From NCBI GenBank assembly GCA_002968845.1, contig PVBG01000030.1:1-64000 (forward strand): DNA of 64,000 bases. The letters are read 5' to 3'. Source of the DNA: Neorhizobium tomejilense (GTDB lineage: Bacteria > Pseudomonadota > Alphaproteobacteria > Rhizobiales > Rhizobiaceae). The position numbers were made by a program, and so were the translations under genes. Below, piece by piece: positions 32,046-40,613 of this stretch (the stretch's first letter is position 1; every line of letters begins with the position of its first letter). The notes below the pieces were generated by a model. That model ran no database searches. It was given only the letters and a program-made list of their open reading frames with translations, and was not told the origin of the DNA.

Positions 32046-34580
32046 GTGGATATCGTCGAAACCTCCTCTACCGGCCGTGACGCCGCGCTTCTGCCCCGGC
32101 CGTTCCAAAAATGGTTCGCGGAGAAGGGCTGGCAGCCGCGCGCCCATCAGCTGGAATTGCTGTCGCGCTCCACATCGGGCGAAAACATGCTGCTGATCGC
32201 ACCGACCGGCGCCGGCAAGACGCTTGCCGGTTTCCTGCCGTCGCTGACCGACCTCACGCGGCGCGGCAGAATCCCGCCGGGCTCCGCCTTCACCGGCATC
32301 CACACGCTCTACATCTCGCCCTTGAAGGCGCTCGCGGTCGATATCGAGCGCAACCTGATGAAGCCCGTGTTCGAAATGGGCCTCGACATCTCGATCGAGA
32401 ACCGCACCGGCGACACGCCGCAGGCCAAACGCCATCGCCAGAAGCTCAACCCGCCGGATATCCTGCTGACCACGCCGGAACAGGTGGCGCTGCTGCTTGC
32501 CAACAAGGAGGCCGAGCGCTTCTTCAAGGACCTGAAATACGTGGTCCTCGACGAACTGCATTCGCTGGTCACCTCCAAGCGCGGCCACCTTCTGTCGCTC
32601 GGCCTTGCCCGCATCCGCCGGCACGCACCGCACATGCGCACGATCGGCCTGTCGGCCACCGTTTCCGATCCCATGGACCTGCAGCGCTGGCTGGTGCCCC
32701 AGGGTGAAAACCCAGCCCCGCCCGCGGGCCTCGTGCATGTCACAGGTGGTGCGGCACCCGATATCACCATCATGCGCACCGAGGACCGCATCCCCTGGTC
32801 CGGCCATGTCTCGACCTACGCGATCCCCGAGGTCTACGAGGAGATCAAGCGCCACAAGACGACACTGATCTTCGTCAACACCCGCTTCCAGGCGGAACTG
32901 CTGTTCCAGACGCTGTGGACGATCAACGAGGACAACCTGCCGATCGCGCTGCATCACGGCTCGCTCGATGCCGGCCAGCGCCGCAAGGTCGAGGCCGCCA
33001 TGGCCGCCAACAAGTTGCGCGCTGTCGTCGCTACCTCCACCCTCGATCTCGGCATGGACTGGGGCGATGTCGATCTCGTCGTGCATGTCGGCGCGCCGAA
33101 GGGGGCCAGCCGCCTCGCCCAGCGCATCGGCCGCTCCAACCACCGCATGGACGAACCGTCGAAGGCGATCCTGGTGCCGGCCAACCGCTTCGAGGTGATG
33201 GAATGCCAGGCGGCGCTCGACGCCAATTATCTCGGCGCCCAGGATACGCCGCCGGTCGGCGAGGGCGCGCTCGATGTGCTCGCCCAGCACGTGCTCGGCA
33301 TGGCCTGCGCCGAACCTTTCGATCCGGTCGAACTCTACGACGAGATCACCAGCGCCTCGCCCTATACCAACCTCTCCTGGGAAATGTTCGAGCGCATCGT
33401 CGATTTCGTCGCGACCGGCGGTTATGCGCTACGCTCCTACGAGCGTTACGCCAAGATCAGGAAAACCAAGGAAGGCCGCTGGCGGGTCTCCAATCCGGCT
33501 GTCGCCCAGCAATACCGCCTGAACCTCGGCACGATCGTCGAGGCGACCGAGCTCAATGTCCGGCTGGTGAAGCGCAATGCCCAAGGGCTGGCAAAGGGAA
33601 CCGTCGGTCGGGGCGGCATGTCGCTCGGCAAGGTCGAGGAATATTTCCTCGAACAGCTGGTGCAGGGTGACACCTTCCTCTTCGCCGGCAAGGTGCTACG
33701 TTTCGAAGGCATCCGCGAGAACGAATGCCTGGTCTCCAACGCCTTTTCGCTCGATCCGAAAATCCCCGCCTATGCCGGCGGAAAATTCCCGCTCTCCACC
33801 TATCTCGCCGACCAGGTGCGCGGCATGCTCGCCGATCCCGATCGCTGGCATGTCCTTCCGGACCAGGTGCGCGACTGGCTGAACATCCAGCGCGAACGCT
33901 CCATGCTGCCGGCCAGGGACGAGCTGCTGATCGAGACTTTTCCGCGTGGAAAAAGGTTCTTCATGATCGCCTATTGTTTCGAGGGACGGCTCGCCCACCA
34001 GACGCTCGGCATGCTGCTCACCCGCCGGCTGGAACGGACCGGCGCCCGTCCGCTCGGTTTCGTCGCCACCGACTATTCGCTGGCCATCTGGGGCCTCAAC
34101 GATATCGGCGGGATGATCCGCGCCGATGCCTTGAGCCTTTCCGACCTTTTCGACGAGGACATGCTCGGCGACGATCTCGAGGCCTGGCTCGACGAATCGT
34201 ATATGCTCAAGCGCACCTTCCGCAATTGCGCCGTGATTTCCGGCTTGATCGAGCGGCGCCATCCGGGCAAGGAAAAGACCGGAAGGCAGGTCACCGTCTC
34301 GACCGATCTCATCTACGACGTGCTGCGAAGCCACGAGCCGGATCACGTGCTTTTGGAGGCGACACGGCGGGATGCGGCATCCGGTCTTTTGGATCTTGCC
34401 CGATTAGGCGATATGCTGGCGCGAATCAGGGGGCACATCACCCACCGCGATCTCGACCGCGTTTCGCCACTTGCCGTTCCGATCATGCTGGAAATCGGCA
34501 AGGAGAGCGTCCCGGGCGAGGCGCATGACGCGGTGCTGCAGGAGGCCGCCGACGAACTGATCGCGGAGGCGCTTGGCTGA
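32046..34580 (+). CDS. Ligase-associated DNA damage response DEXH-box helicase (Lhr-like)
   Basis: An 844-residue superfamily 2 helicase. Walker A is in LIAPTGAGKTLAGFLP, the DEXH box is VVLDELHSL, motif III is GLSATVSDP and motif VI is QRIGRSNHR. The long C-terminal half is the Lhr-type winged-helix region. In many proteobacteria this family is encoded with an ATP-dependent DNA ligase, an exonuclease and PdeM; here only PdeM follows. The first codon is GTG at 32046. The stop overlaps pdeM (TGATG). Confidence 0.92.
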   Translation: MDIVETSSTGRDAALLPRPFQKWFAEKGWQPRAHQLELLSRSTSGENMLLIAPTGAGKTLAGFLPSLTDLTRRGRIPPGSAFTGIHTLYISPLKALAVDIERNLMKPVFEMGLDISIENRTGDTPQAKRHRQKLNPPDILLTTPEQVALLLANKEAERFFKDLKYVVLDELHSLVTSKRGHLLSLGLARIRRHAPHMRTIGLSATVSDPMDLQRWLVPQGENPAPPAGLVHVTGGAAPDITIMRTEDRIPWSGHVSTYAIPEVYEEIKRHKTTLIFVNTRFQAELLFQTLWTINEDNLPIALHHGSLDAGQRRKVEAAMAANKLRAVVATSTLDLGMDWGDVDLVVHVGAPKGASRLAQRIGRSNHRMDEPSKAILVPANRFEVMECQAALDANYLGAQDTPPVGEGALDVLAQHVLGMACAEPFDPVELYDEITSASPYTNLSWEMFERIVDFVATGGYALRSYERYAKIRKTKEGRWRVSNPAVAQQYRLNLGTIVEATELNVRLVKRNAQGLAKGTVGRGGMSLGKVEEYFLEQLVQGDTFLFAGKVLRFEGIRENECLVSNAFSLDPKIPAYAGGKFPLSTYLADQVRGMLADPDRWHVLPDQVRDWLNIQRERSMLPARDELLIETFPRGKRFFMIAYCFEGRLAHQTLGMLLTRRLERTGARPLGFVATDYSLAIWGLNDIGGMIRADALSLSDLFDEDMLGDDLEAWLDESYMLKRTFRNCAVISGLIERRHPGKEKTGRQVTVSTDLIYDVLRSHEPDHVLLEATRRDAASGLLDLARLGDMLARIRGHITHRDLDRVSPLAVPIMLEIGKESVPGEAHDAVLQEAADELIAEALG

Positions 34581-35353
34581 TGCGGTACGCTGGACTGGAA
34601 GACATTGAATTGATGCACCGCCTCGCTTTGGCGCGAACGATTTCAGGAGGACCTGCCGCAACCGGGGCGGAAGAGATCGTCGTGAACGGCGTTCTCGCCG
34701 TCTGCGACCCGCTCGGGGGGCTTTACCTGCCCGAAACCGGCATTCTCGTCGTCTCCGACCTGCATCTGGAAAAGGGTGCTGCCTTTGCCCGCCGCGGCAT
34801 GATGCTGCCGCCCTACGATACGGTCGCCACGCTCAACATCCTGTCCGCCGTCATCGCCCGCTATGATCCAAAGACCGTCGTCTCGCTCGGCGACAATTTC
34901 CACGATCGCAAGGGATCGGAGCATCTCGCCGCCGACCTGCGTTCGCTGATCACGACCATGGCGCGCGGCCGCGAGTGGGTCTGGATCAACGGCAACCATG
35001 ATCCGGACGGCACGGTCGACCTGCCCGGCACCTGCACCGACGAACTCTTTTATGGCGGCCTCGTCTTCCGCCACGAGCCGAGCCTGATTTCCGGCCCGGG
35101 GGGGAGCAAGGGCGAGATCGCCGGCCATCTTCATCCGTCGGCCACCGTCCGACGCCGCGAAAAATCCGTCCGCCGCCCGTGTTTCGCCAGCGACGGCAAC
35201 CGCCTCCTCATGCCGGCCTTCGGCGTACTTGCCGGCGGCCTCGACCTGCGCCATCGTGCCATGCACGGCCTGTTCGACCGCGAAGCCCTGGTCGCACATC
35301 TTCTCGGCCGCGACCGCATCTATTCGGTGCGCTACGCTAATCTGATCGGCTGA
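34580..35353 (+). CDS. pdeM: Ligase-associated DNA damage response endonuclease PdeM (calcineurin-like phosphoesterase)
   Basis: A 257-residue metallophosphoesterase with all metal-binding motifs: VVSDLHLEKG, SLGDNFHD, NGNHDPDG and AGHLHPS. It likely acts on DNA ends with the upstream helicase. The ATG at 34580 overlaps the helicase stop by one base; the ATG at 34613 is an alternative start because the family core starts later. The region from 35354 to 35493 after it shows no gene. Confidence 0.9.
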   Translation: MRYAGLEDIELMHRLALARTISGGPAATGAEEIVVNGVLAVCDPLGGLYLPETGILVVSDLHLEKGAAFARRGMMLPPYDTVATLNILSAVIARYDPKTVVSLGDNFHDRKGSEHLAADLRSLITTMARGREWVWINGNHDPDGTVDLPGTCTDELFYGGLVFRHEPSLISGPGGSKGEIAGHLHPSATVRRREKSVRRPCFASDGNRLLMPAFGVLAGGLDLRHRAMHGLFDREALVAHLLGRDRIYSVRYANLIG

Positions 35354-35493
35354 CCGTCTGGTTTAAACCTGTCCAAGCGCCCACCACATGCGCGGACGCG
35401 GATGCCATCCATCATCGACAGTCCTGACGAGGCCGAACAGGCTGGACTGACAACGATTACGATCTCACCAGATCCAACAACCAGCGTTCCGCT

Positions 35494-35745
35494 CTAAGGA
35501 AACCTGTCCAGATGAAACGATACCCAATCCTCATGCTCGACCGCATTGAGGGTTATGCGGTGACCGCCGAGCCGGAGGGTCGGAGCGTTCAGTGCAGTTC
35601 GTAGAATGGACGGTTTGGTGCGAACGTGCCCGACATAACGGCAACTGTCGCCGTCGCGAAATTCGGTGACATTGTAGTCGACCAGCGCCAAGACTGTCGT
35701 GCCGGCGGCGAGTTCCCCTTTTAGGCCTTCAAATACGGTCATCAT
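35494..35745 (-). CDS. Small hypothetical protein
   Basis: A possible 83-residue protein (MMTVFEGLKGELAAGTTVLA, then DYNVTEFRDGDSCRYVGHVR). The frame is open well upstream, but the ATG pair at 35745/35742 starts where the sequence begins to look protein-like. No family is recognised and the ribosome-binding site is weak. It may be a real orphan gene downstream of uspA, or chance. Confidence 0.4.
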   Translation of the reverse strand: MMTVFEGLKGELAAGTTVLALVDYNVTEFRDGDSCRYVGHVRTKPSILRTALNAPTLRLGGHRITLNAVEHEDWVSFHLDRFP

Positions 35746-35861
35746 TCGCTGTCCCCCGGGCCAAGGGAGCATTGTGCGCCGCAATATCGAAGGTGTAAAG
35801 CACCGCATGACCGGCCGGTTTTGAACGAACATCCGCAGCCAGCGCCGGCGTAGACCAGATC

Positions 35862-36299
35862 TCACCGGTAGACCAGCACCGGCGTCTTGGAATGCGCCAG
35901 CACCTTCATCGTCACGCTGCCGAGCATGAAGGCCTTGAAGCCGGAGCGGCCGTGCGAGGCCATGGCGATGACGTCGCAATGGTAGGTGCCGGCGGTCTCG
36001 ACGATGGTGCTCGCCGGATCGAGGCTGCCAAGCTTCACCGTTTCGCAGGCCACCAGCCGTTGTTTCGCCGCTTCCTTTGCGTCGGCGAGAATGCCGTCGG
36101 CTGCTTCGTTGTTCTGGCGGTCGTATTCCGCATAGGCGACTTCCATGCCGGTCGGATTGAGCGTCAGGACCTGCAACGGTTCCATCACCACCAGAACGGT
36201 GGCTTCCGCGCCGATTTCGCGTGCGAAATCGAGCGCTTTTTCCAGCGCGCTGGTCGAAAGCGGAGAGCCGTCGGTCGGGATCAGAACATGTTTGAACAT
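35862..36299 (-). CDS. Universal stress protein (UspA family)
   Basis: A 145-residue cytosolic stress protein. It opens with MFKHVLIPTDGSPLSTSAL and has the ATP-binding signature ASHGRSGFKAFMLGSVT near the end. The nucleotide-binding residues are intact, so it probably binds ATP. GAGGCACAG precedes the ATG at 36299; the frame extends ten codons upstream without family resemblance. It is a single gene. Confidence 0.92.
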   Translation of the reverse strand: MFKHVLIPTDGSPLSTSALEKALDFAREIGAEATVLVVMEPLQVLTLNPTGMEVAYAEYDRQNNEAADGILADAKEAAKQRLVACETVKLGSLDPASTIVETAGTYHCDVIAMASHGRSGFKAFMLGSVTMKVLAHSKTPVLVYR

Positions 36300-36381
36300 C
36301 TGTGCCTCCTTTTCATCTGGTGACATCATCGCAGGTGCCTCGGATCATTCGTTGATCCAGCGCAAGCCGCAGGCCCGGGCG

Positions 36382-37338
36382 TTACGACGTTATCACATGT
36401 CCGGACCAGGGATTGATGCCGTCCCGCAGCCAGCGAAGGCTATCCTGCCAGAAGCCTTCCCGGTGCCGGGAGTGGAACAGGCTGAAATGTCCGATGGCGG
36501 CCAGGCCGTAATCCTCCGGGTTCAGCAGCACCTGCGTCACCTGGGCATTGCGATAATAACAGAGCGTGCGCCGGATTGCCGCCACCGTACCGATGTCGTC
36601 GTCCGACATGGTCACCGCCAGGATCGGCGCCGTCACCGCTTCGAACCGCCGCAGCACATCGCCTCGTTCCGCTGCCGGATGGGTCGCCTCCATCCGTGCG
36701 CCACGAAAACTCCATTCGTTCGCCACCCCCGCCGGCAGGTCCTCCAGCCATCCGAGACGCTTTCCGGGGAAATAGCCGAAGGCGGCAGTCAGGGCTGGCA
36801 TCACCACATGCCATTTCAGGAACAGCCGCAGGCGGCGGCCGCTGGCATAGTCCGGCCAGTAGGCATATTGGGCGCCCATGGTCAGCATCCGGTCGATACG
36901 TTTGGCCATCGGCGAAAGCCCGGGCAGGTAGCCGCCGATACTGTGGCCGACGACGTAAAGCGGTTGCCCCGGCCTTGCCGCTTCCATGAACCTCAGCGCT
37001 GCGTCGAAATCCTGCTCGCCCCATTCCCGCCAGCGATAGCCGCATCCCTTCAGGCTTTCGGGGCGCGAAAGGCCGATGCCGCGATAGTCGTAGGTCAGCA
37101 CGTCGAAACCTTCGCCGGCCAGGAAGTCGGCGTAATAGTGGTAATAACGGGCAAGCACCCCGGTCGCCGGATTGACGACGACGCTGCCGATGGCCGGGGA
37201 CCGTGCCTGCCAGAAGTGTCCGTGGAGAGTGATACCGTCCCGGCAGGCCATGCCGACAGGCTGCCCGGCGGGCCGCGACGAACGGGCGTCGCCGTCGTTT
37301 TCCCGATCCGCAGGCGCTTCGCATTCCGTATCGGCCAT
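36382..37338 (-). CDS. Alpha/beta hydrolase
   Basis: A 318-residue predicted cytosolic hydrolase. The oxyanion/strand region (VVNPATGVLARYYHYYADFL) and the DYRGIGLS loop are followed by the nucleophile elbow VGHSIGG (catalytic Ser). An Asp (MSDDDIG) and a late His (IGHFSLF) could complete the triad. It resembles the YheT-like/serine aminopeptidase group. GGGAGAAGGACG precedes the ATG at 37338. The substrate is unknown. Confidence 0.87.
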   Translation of the reverse strand: MADTECEAPADRENDGDARSSRPAGQPVGMACRDGITLHGHFWQARSPAIGSVVVNPATGVLARYYHYYADFLAGEGFDVLTYDYRGIGLSRPESLKGCGYRWREWGEQDFDAALRFMEAARPGQPLYVVGHSIGGYLPGLSPMAKRIDRMLTMGAQYAYWPDYASGRRLRLFLKWHVVMPALTAAFGYFPGKRLGWLEDLPAGVANEWSFRGARMEATHPAAERGDVLRRFEAVTAPILAVTMSDDDIGTVAAIRRTLCYYRNAQVTQVLLNPEDYGLAAIGHFSLFHSRHREGFWQDSLRWLRDGINPWSGHVITS

Positions 37339-37461
37339 CGTCCTTCTCCCTGGAACGGTGACCATATATCGCGCTCCGTGAGGCGCAATTAGCCGAAGGG
37401 AGAAGGCGGCTCAGGTCTGAAGATCCGGCCGCGCAGCGCAGCCCGCCCTTCGCCTGCGGCG

Positions 37462-38022
37462 TCAGGCCGCCTTGGCCACCGCGTAAGCCAGGATCACGGC
37501 GCCGTTGGCCGTTGTGCTGGAGCTCAGCAATTTGAGCTCGGTCTGCTGCTCCGCCTTCTTGAAGAGCGGATTGCCGGAGCCGAGAAGCACTGGCGCAATG
37601 CACAGCCGGTATTCGTCAACGAGGCCTTCTTTCATCAGCGAGGCCACCAGTTCGGCGCTGCCGAAGATGAAGATCGTCTTGCCGTCCTCGCCTTTCAGCC
37701 TGGTGAGCTCGGCAACGGGATCGTCGACGACCCGGGTATTGTTCCAGGGGGCATCCTTGATCGTCTTCGACACGGCGATCTTGGCGATATTGTTCATGTA
37801 GTGCTTGACCTTGCTGCCTTCCTCGGCGGTCGGCCAATAGGCTGCCATGCCCTGGTAGGTCTTGCGGCCGAATACCAGGAGGTCGCCTTCCTCGCCGAAC
37901 TGTTCGGAGAGCTTTTCCAGTTCCGGCCCCCAGGCATAGTTGTGGAAGGCGAGATCCCACGGCTTTTCCCCCTCGAAATAACCGTCGAGGCTCATCAGGT
38001 TCCAGGCCACCAGCTTTCTCAT
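37462..38022 (-). CDS. Dihydrofolate reductase-family protein (RibD C-terminal-like)
   Basis: A 186-residue NADPH-dependent reductase of the RibD_C/YyaP type (KLVAWNLMSLDGYFEGEKPW, then LLVFGRKTYQGMAAYWP and FIFGSAELVASLMKEGLVDE). It is not a true folate enzyme by sequence. GGAGGATGAC precedes the ATG at 38022. It is divergent from an HxlR regulator across 94 bp, so it is probably its target. Confidence 0.9.
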   Translation of the reverse strand: MRKLVAWNLMSLDGYFEGEKPWDLAFHNYAWGPELEKLSEQFGEEGDLLVFGRKTYQGMAAYWPTAEEGSKVKHYMNNIAKIAVSKTIKDAPWNNTRVVDDPVAELTRLKGEDGKTIFIFGSAELVASLMKEGLVDEYRLCIAPVLLGSGNPLFKKAEQQTELKLLSSSTTANGAVILAYAVAKAA

Positions 38023-38116
38023 GTCATCCTCCATCGCGTTTAAACCAGTTGCAAAAAGCAAGTGGTTGAAAGTTAGCCAAACTGATTGTAGAATGCAAGC
38101 GGTATTGGAGAAAAAA

Positions 38117-38635
38117 ATGAACGACACCTATCGGTCGGGTTGCCCGATCAATCTGACGCTGGAGGTTCTGGGAGACCGCTGGAGCCTGATCGTCATCCGC
38201 GACATCATGTTCGGCAATCGCCGTCACTTCCGTGAACTGCTGCAGAATTCCGAGGAAGGCATCGCGTCCAACATCCTTGCCGACCGGCTGAAGCGGCTGG
38301 TCGAGCGGGGCCTGCTTTCCCGCGAGGACGACCCGAGCCACAAGCAGAAGGGGATTTACAGCCTTACCGAAATGTCGATCCGCCTGGTGCCGATCTTTGC
38401 GGAAATGGGCGCCTGGGGCCGCCGTTTCATGCCGGTCTCCGAAGAACTCTCGATCCGCGCGCAACTGCTGGAGGAAGGCGGCCGGCCGCTCTGGGAGGAT
38501 TTCATGGACGAACTGCGCGTCCTGCATCTGCATGCGCCGCGCGATCCGGCCAAACCTTCCGTGTTCGACCGCCTGCGCGCCGCCTATCTCGAAGTCGTCG
38601 CTCGAAACGCGGCGGCGGCCGATGCCGCGGAATGA
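38117..38635 (+). CDS. HxlR-family transcriptional regulator
   Basis: A 172-residue winged-helix regulator. The HxlR signature (CPINLTLEVLGDRWSLIVIR, then FGNRRHFRELLQ and SNILADRLKRLVERGLLSR) is complete, including the N-terminal Cys that in some relatives senses electrophiles. TTGGAG precedes the ATG at 38117. It most likely controls the divergent reductase gene. Its C-terminal tail is about 50 residues longer than minimal HxlR proteins. Confidence 0.92.
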   Translation: MNDTYRSGCPINLTLEVLGDRWSLIVIRDIMFGNRRHFRELLQNSEEGIASNILADRLKRLVERGLLSREDDPSHKQKGIYSLTEMSIRLVPIFAEMGAWGRRFMPVSEELSIRAQLLEEGGRPLWEDFMDELRVLHLHAPRDPAKPSVFDRLRAAYLEVVARNAAAADAAE

Positions 38636-39439
38636 TCAGTCCTTGCGGAAGACGATGCTGGCGCCCCAGCCGGTGATGATGGCGATCAGCACGCAGAGGA
38701 AACCGTAGGCGAGCGGCCGGTCGTGGGCGGCGTCGGTGATCGCCTGTTCGATGCCGGTCTTGACCACCCGCAGCGGCATTTCCCGCTGGTTGATCAGCTG
38801 GCCGCTCTTGAACAGGTAGGCGCGCACCATGTGCATCCCGTCCGGGATGTTGGCCGGCAGTTTCAGCGAGGCGCGAAACAGGCTCGACGAGACGAAGCGC
38901 ACGCCGCTCGTGTCGCGCTGATAAAGTCCGTTGGACAGCTTCAGGCGCCGATAGGCGTCGCGGAATTCGCCGATCATGCCGGAATCGGGGATGTAGCCGA
39001 CCGGGTTCAGCGCCAGATGGTCGATGCCGACCCCGATATTGTTGAGGCTCGGCGCCTCGTCGATGCTGTCGATCATCCGGGTGCTGGCGAGCGAGTAGCT
39101 TTCCGGCACCTGTTCGAAGGTCAGCCCCTCGGTATTCATCCAGATCCCGAAGACGCGCTCCTTCTTGCGCACCGTCGCATAGTCCTTCGGTCCTTCGAGC
39201 GTCACCACCACGTCGTATTGGCCGATCGCCAGGAACAGCTCGTCGGCATTGGTGAGCGCCCCGAAGATCGTCAGGTCGGCGCCGCGGAAATCCGAGGCGA
39301 TGGCGATTTCGCTGGTCGAAGTGCCGATCTCCAGCCCTTCCTTGACGCCCGATGCCTGGCCGAACGGCACCTGTGCCTCGACCGGGAAGGCCAGCGCCAG
39401 GAACGGCAGGAGCAGGGCGGTGCGGAGAAACCGGCGCAT
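38636..39439 (-). CDS. TIGR02186-family membrane-anchored periplasmic protein
   Basis: A 267-residue protein with a signal peptide (LLLPFLALAFPVEA), a beta-rich periplasmic body (EIAIASDFRGADLTIFGAL) and one C-terminal membrane helix (LAYGFLCVLIAIITGWGASI). It matches the TIGR02186 family, which is regularly encoded beside TauE/SafE transporters in alphaproteobacteria. Its start overlaps the transporter stop by one base, so the two are translationally coupled. It probably assists sulfite or sulfonate export. Confidence 0.82.
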   Translation of the reverse strand: MRRFLRTALLLPFLALAFPVEAQVPFGQASGVKEGLEIGTSTSEIAIASDFRGADLTIFGALTNADELFLAIGQYDVVVTLEGPKDYATVRKKERVFGIWMNTEGLTFEQVPESYSLASTRMIDSIDEAPSLNNIGVGIDHLALNPVGYIPDSGMIGEFRDAYRRLKLSNGLYQRDTSGVRFVSSSLFRASLKLPANIPDGMHMVRAYLFKSGQLINQREMPLRVVKTGIEQAITDAAHDRPLAYGFLCVLIAIITGWGASIVFRKD

Positions 39440-40365
39440 CAGTAGGACATCCCCCCGACCGCGACCGAATAGACGTCGTTCGGCGTGACGATCAGCCCGA
39501 CCGCCAGGCGAATGCCGACGGCAAGCACGAGCAGCGCCAGGAGCGCGCGCAGCTGTTCGCCGCGCAGCTTCTGCCCGACGCGAACCCCGTATTGCGCGCC
39601 GATCACGCCCGCCACCATCAGGATCGTCGCCAGCACGATGTCGACGGAATAGTTGGTCGCCGCCTGCACCATGGTCGTGTAGGCGGTCACGAAAATGATC
39701 TGGAACAGCGAGGTGCCGACGACCACGTTTGTCGGGATGCGCAGGAGATAGATCATCGCCGGCACCATGATGAAGCCGCCGCCCACGCCCATGATCGAGG
39801 TCAGCACGCCGATGCCGAAGCCAAGCCCGACGATCGGAATGGCGGAAAGATAGATCTTCGATTTCTTGAACCGCATCTTGAGCGGTAGCCGGTGCACCCA
39901 GTTGTGCTGGCCGGGACGCTTGATCGGCAGTGGATTGTTGTTTTTCGCCCGGCGCATCGCCCGGACGCTTTCCTGCAGCATCAGCGCGCCGATCGAGCTC
40001 AGCAGCACGACGTAGAGCAAGGAGATGAACAGGTCGAGCTGTCCGATACGCCTCAGCCACGAGAAGACCCAGACACCCGCCGTTGCCCCCGCAAGGCCGC
40101 CGACAAGCAGGACCGAGCCGAGCTTCATGTCGAGCGTGCCGCGCCTGAAATGGGTGATCGCGCCGGAAATTGACGAGGCGACGACCTGGTTTGCACCGGT
40201 TGCGACCGCCACCACCGGCGGGATGTTGTAGAAGATCAGCAGCGGCGTGATCAGGAAGCCGCCGCCGACGCCGAACATACCGGAGAGAAAGCCCACGGCC
40301 GCGCCCATGCCCAGAATGATGAAGATGTTCACCGACAGCTCTGCGATCGGCAGGTAGACAGTCAC
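39439..40365 (-). CDS. TauE/SafE-family sulfite/sulfoacetate exporter
   Basis: A 308-residue membrane protein with about eight helices and the two family signatures FLSGMFGVGGGFLITPLLI and LTSIMGVGGGFIMVPAMI at the start of each half. It should export small organosulfur anions. GTG at 40365 is chosen as the start; the frame extends seven codons upstream. It is the first gene of a two-gene operon with the TIGR02186 protein. Confidence 0.9.
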   Translation of the reverse strand: MTVYLPIAELSVNIFIILGMGAAVGFLSGMFGVGGGFLITPLLIFYNIPPVVAVATGANQVVASSISGAITHFRRGTLDMKLGSVLLVGGLAGATAGVWVFSWLRRIGQLDLFISLLYVVLLSSIGALMLQESVRAMRRAKNNNPLPIKRPGQHNWVHRLPLKMRFKKSKIYLSAIPIVGLGFGIGVLTSIMGVGGGFIMVPAMIYLLRIPTNVVVGTSLFQIIFVTAYTTMVQAATNYSVDIVLATILMVAGVIGAQYGVRVGQKLRGEQLRALLALLVLAVGIRLAVGLIVTPNDVYSVAVGGMSY

Positions 40366-40613
40366 GGCAGAACCTCGACACGGCAAAAAGCGACGCCCTC
40401 GCGGGCGTTCGCGATGTGGTTGTCCGCCCGGTGCGGCGAAGGAAACGTGATCTCACATGCCATGTGAACAGGGCATGAAGGGTGTCATCCGTCATGCGCC
40501 CGGGCGCCGCTGCGAGTCAATTCGCAAGTGCCGGATAATGCGGCAATTTTACCGTTTTTGTGCGGGCGTGATTAATATCGCGCAACTCCCCGATCCCGGT
40601 CGGGTAAGTAGAC

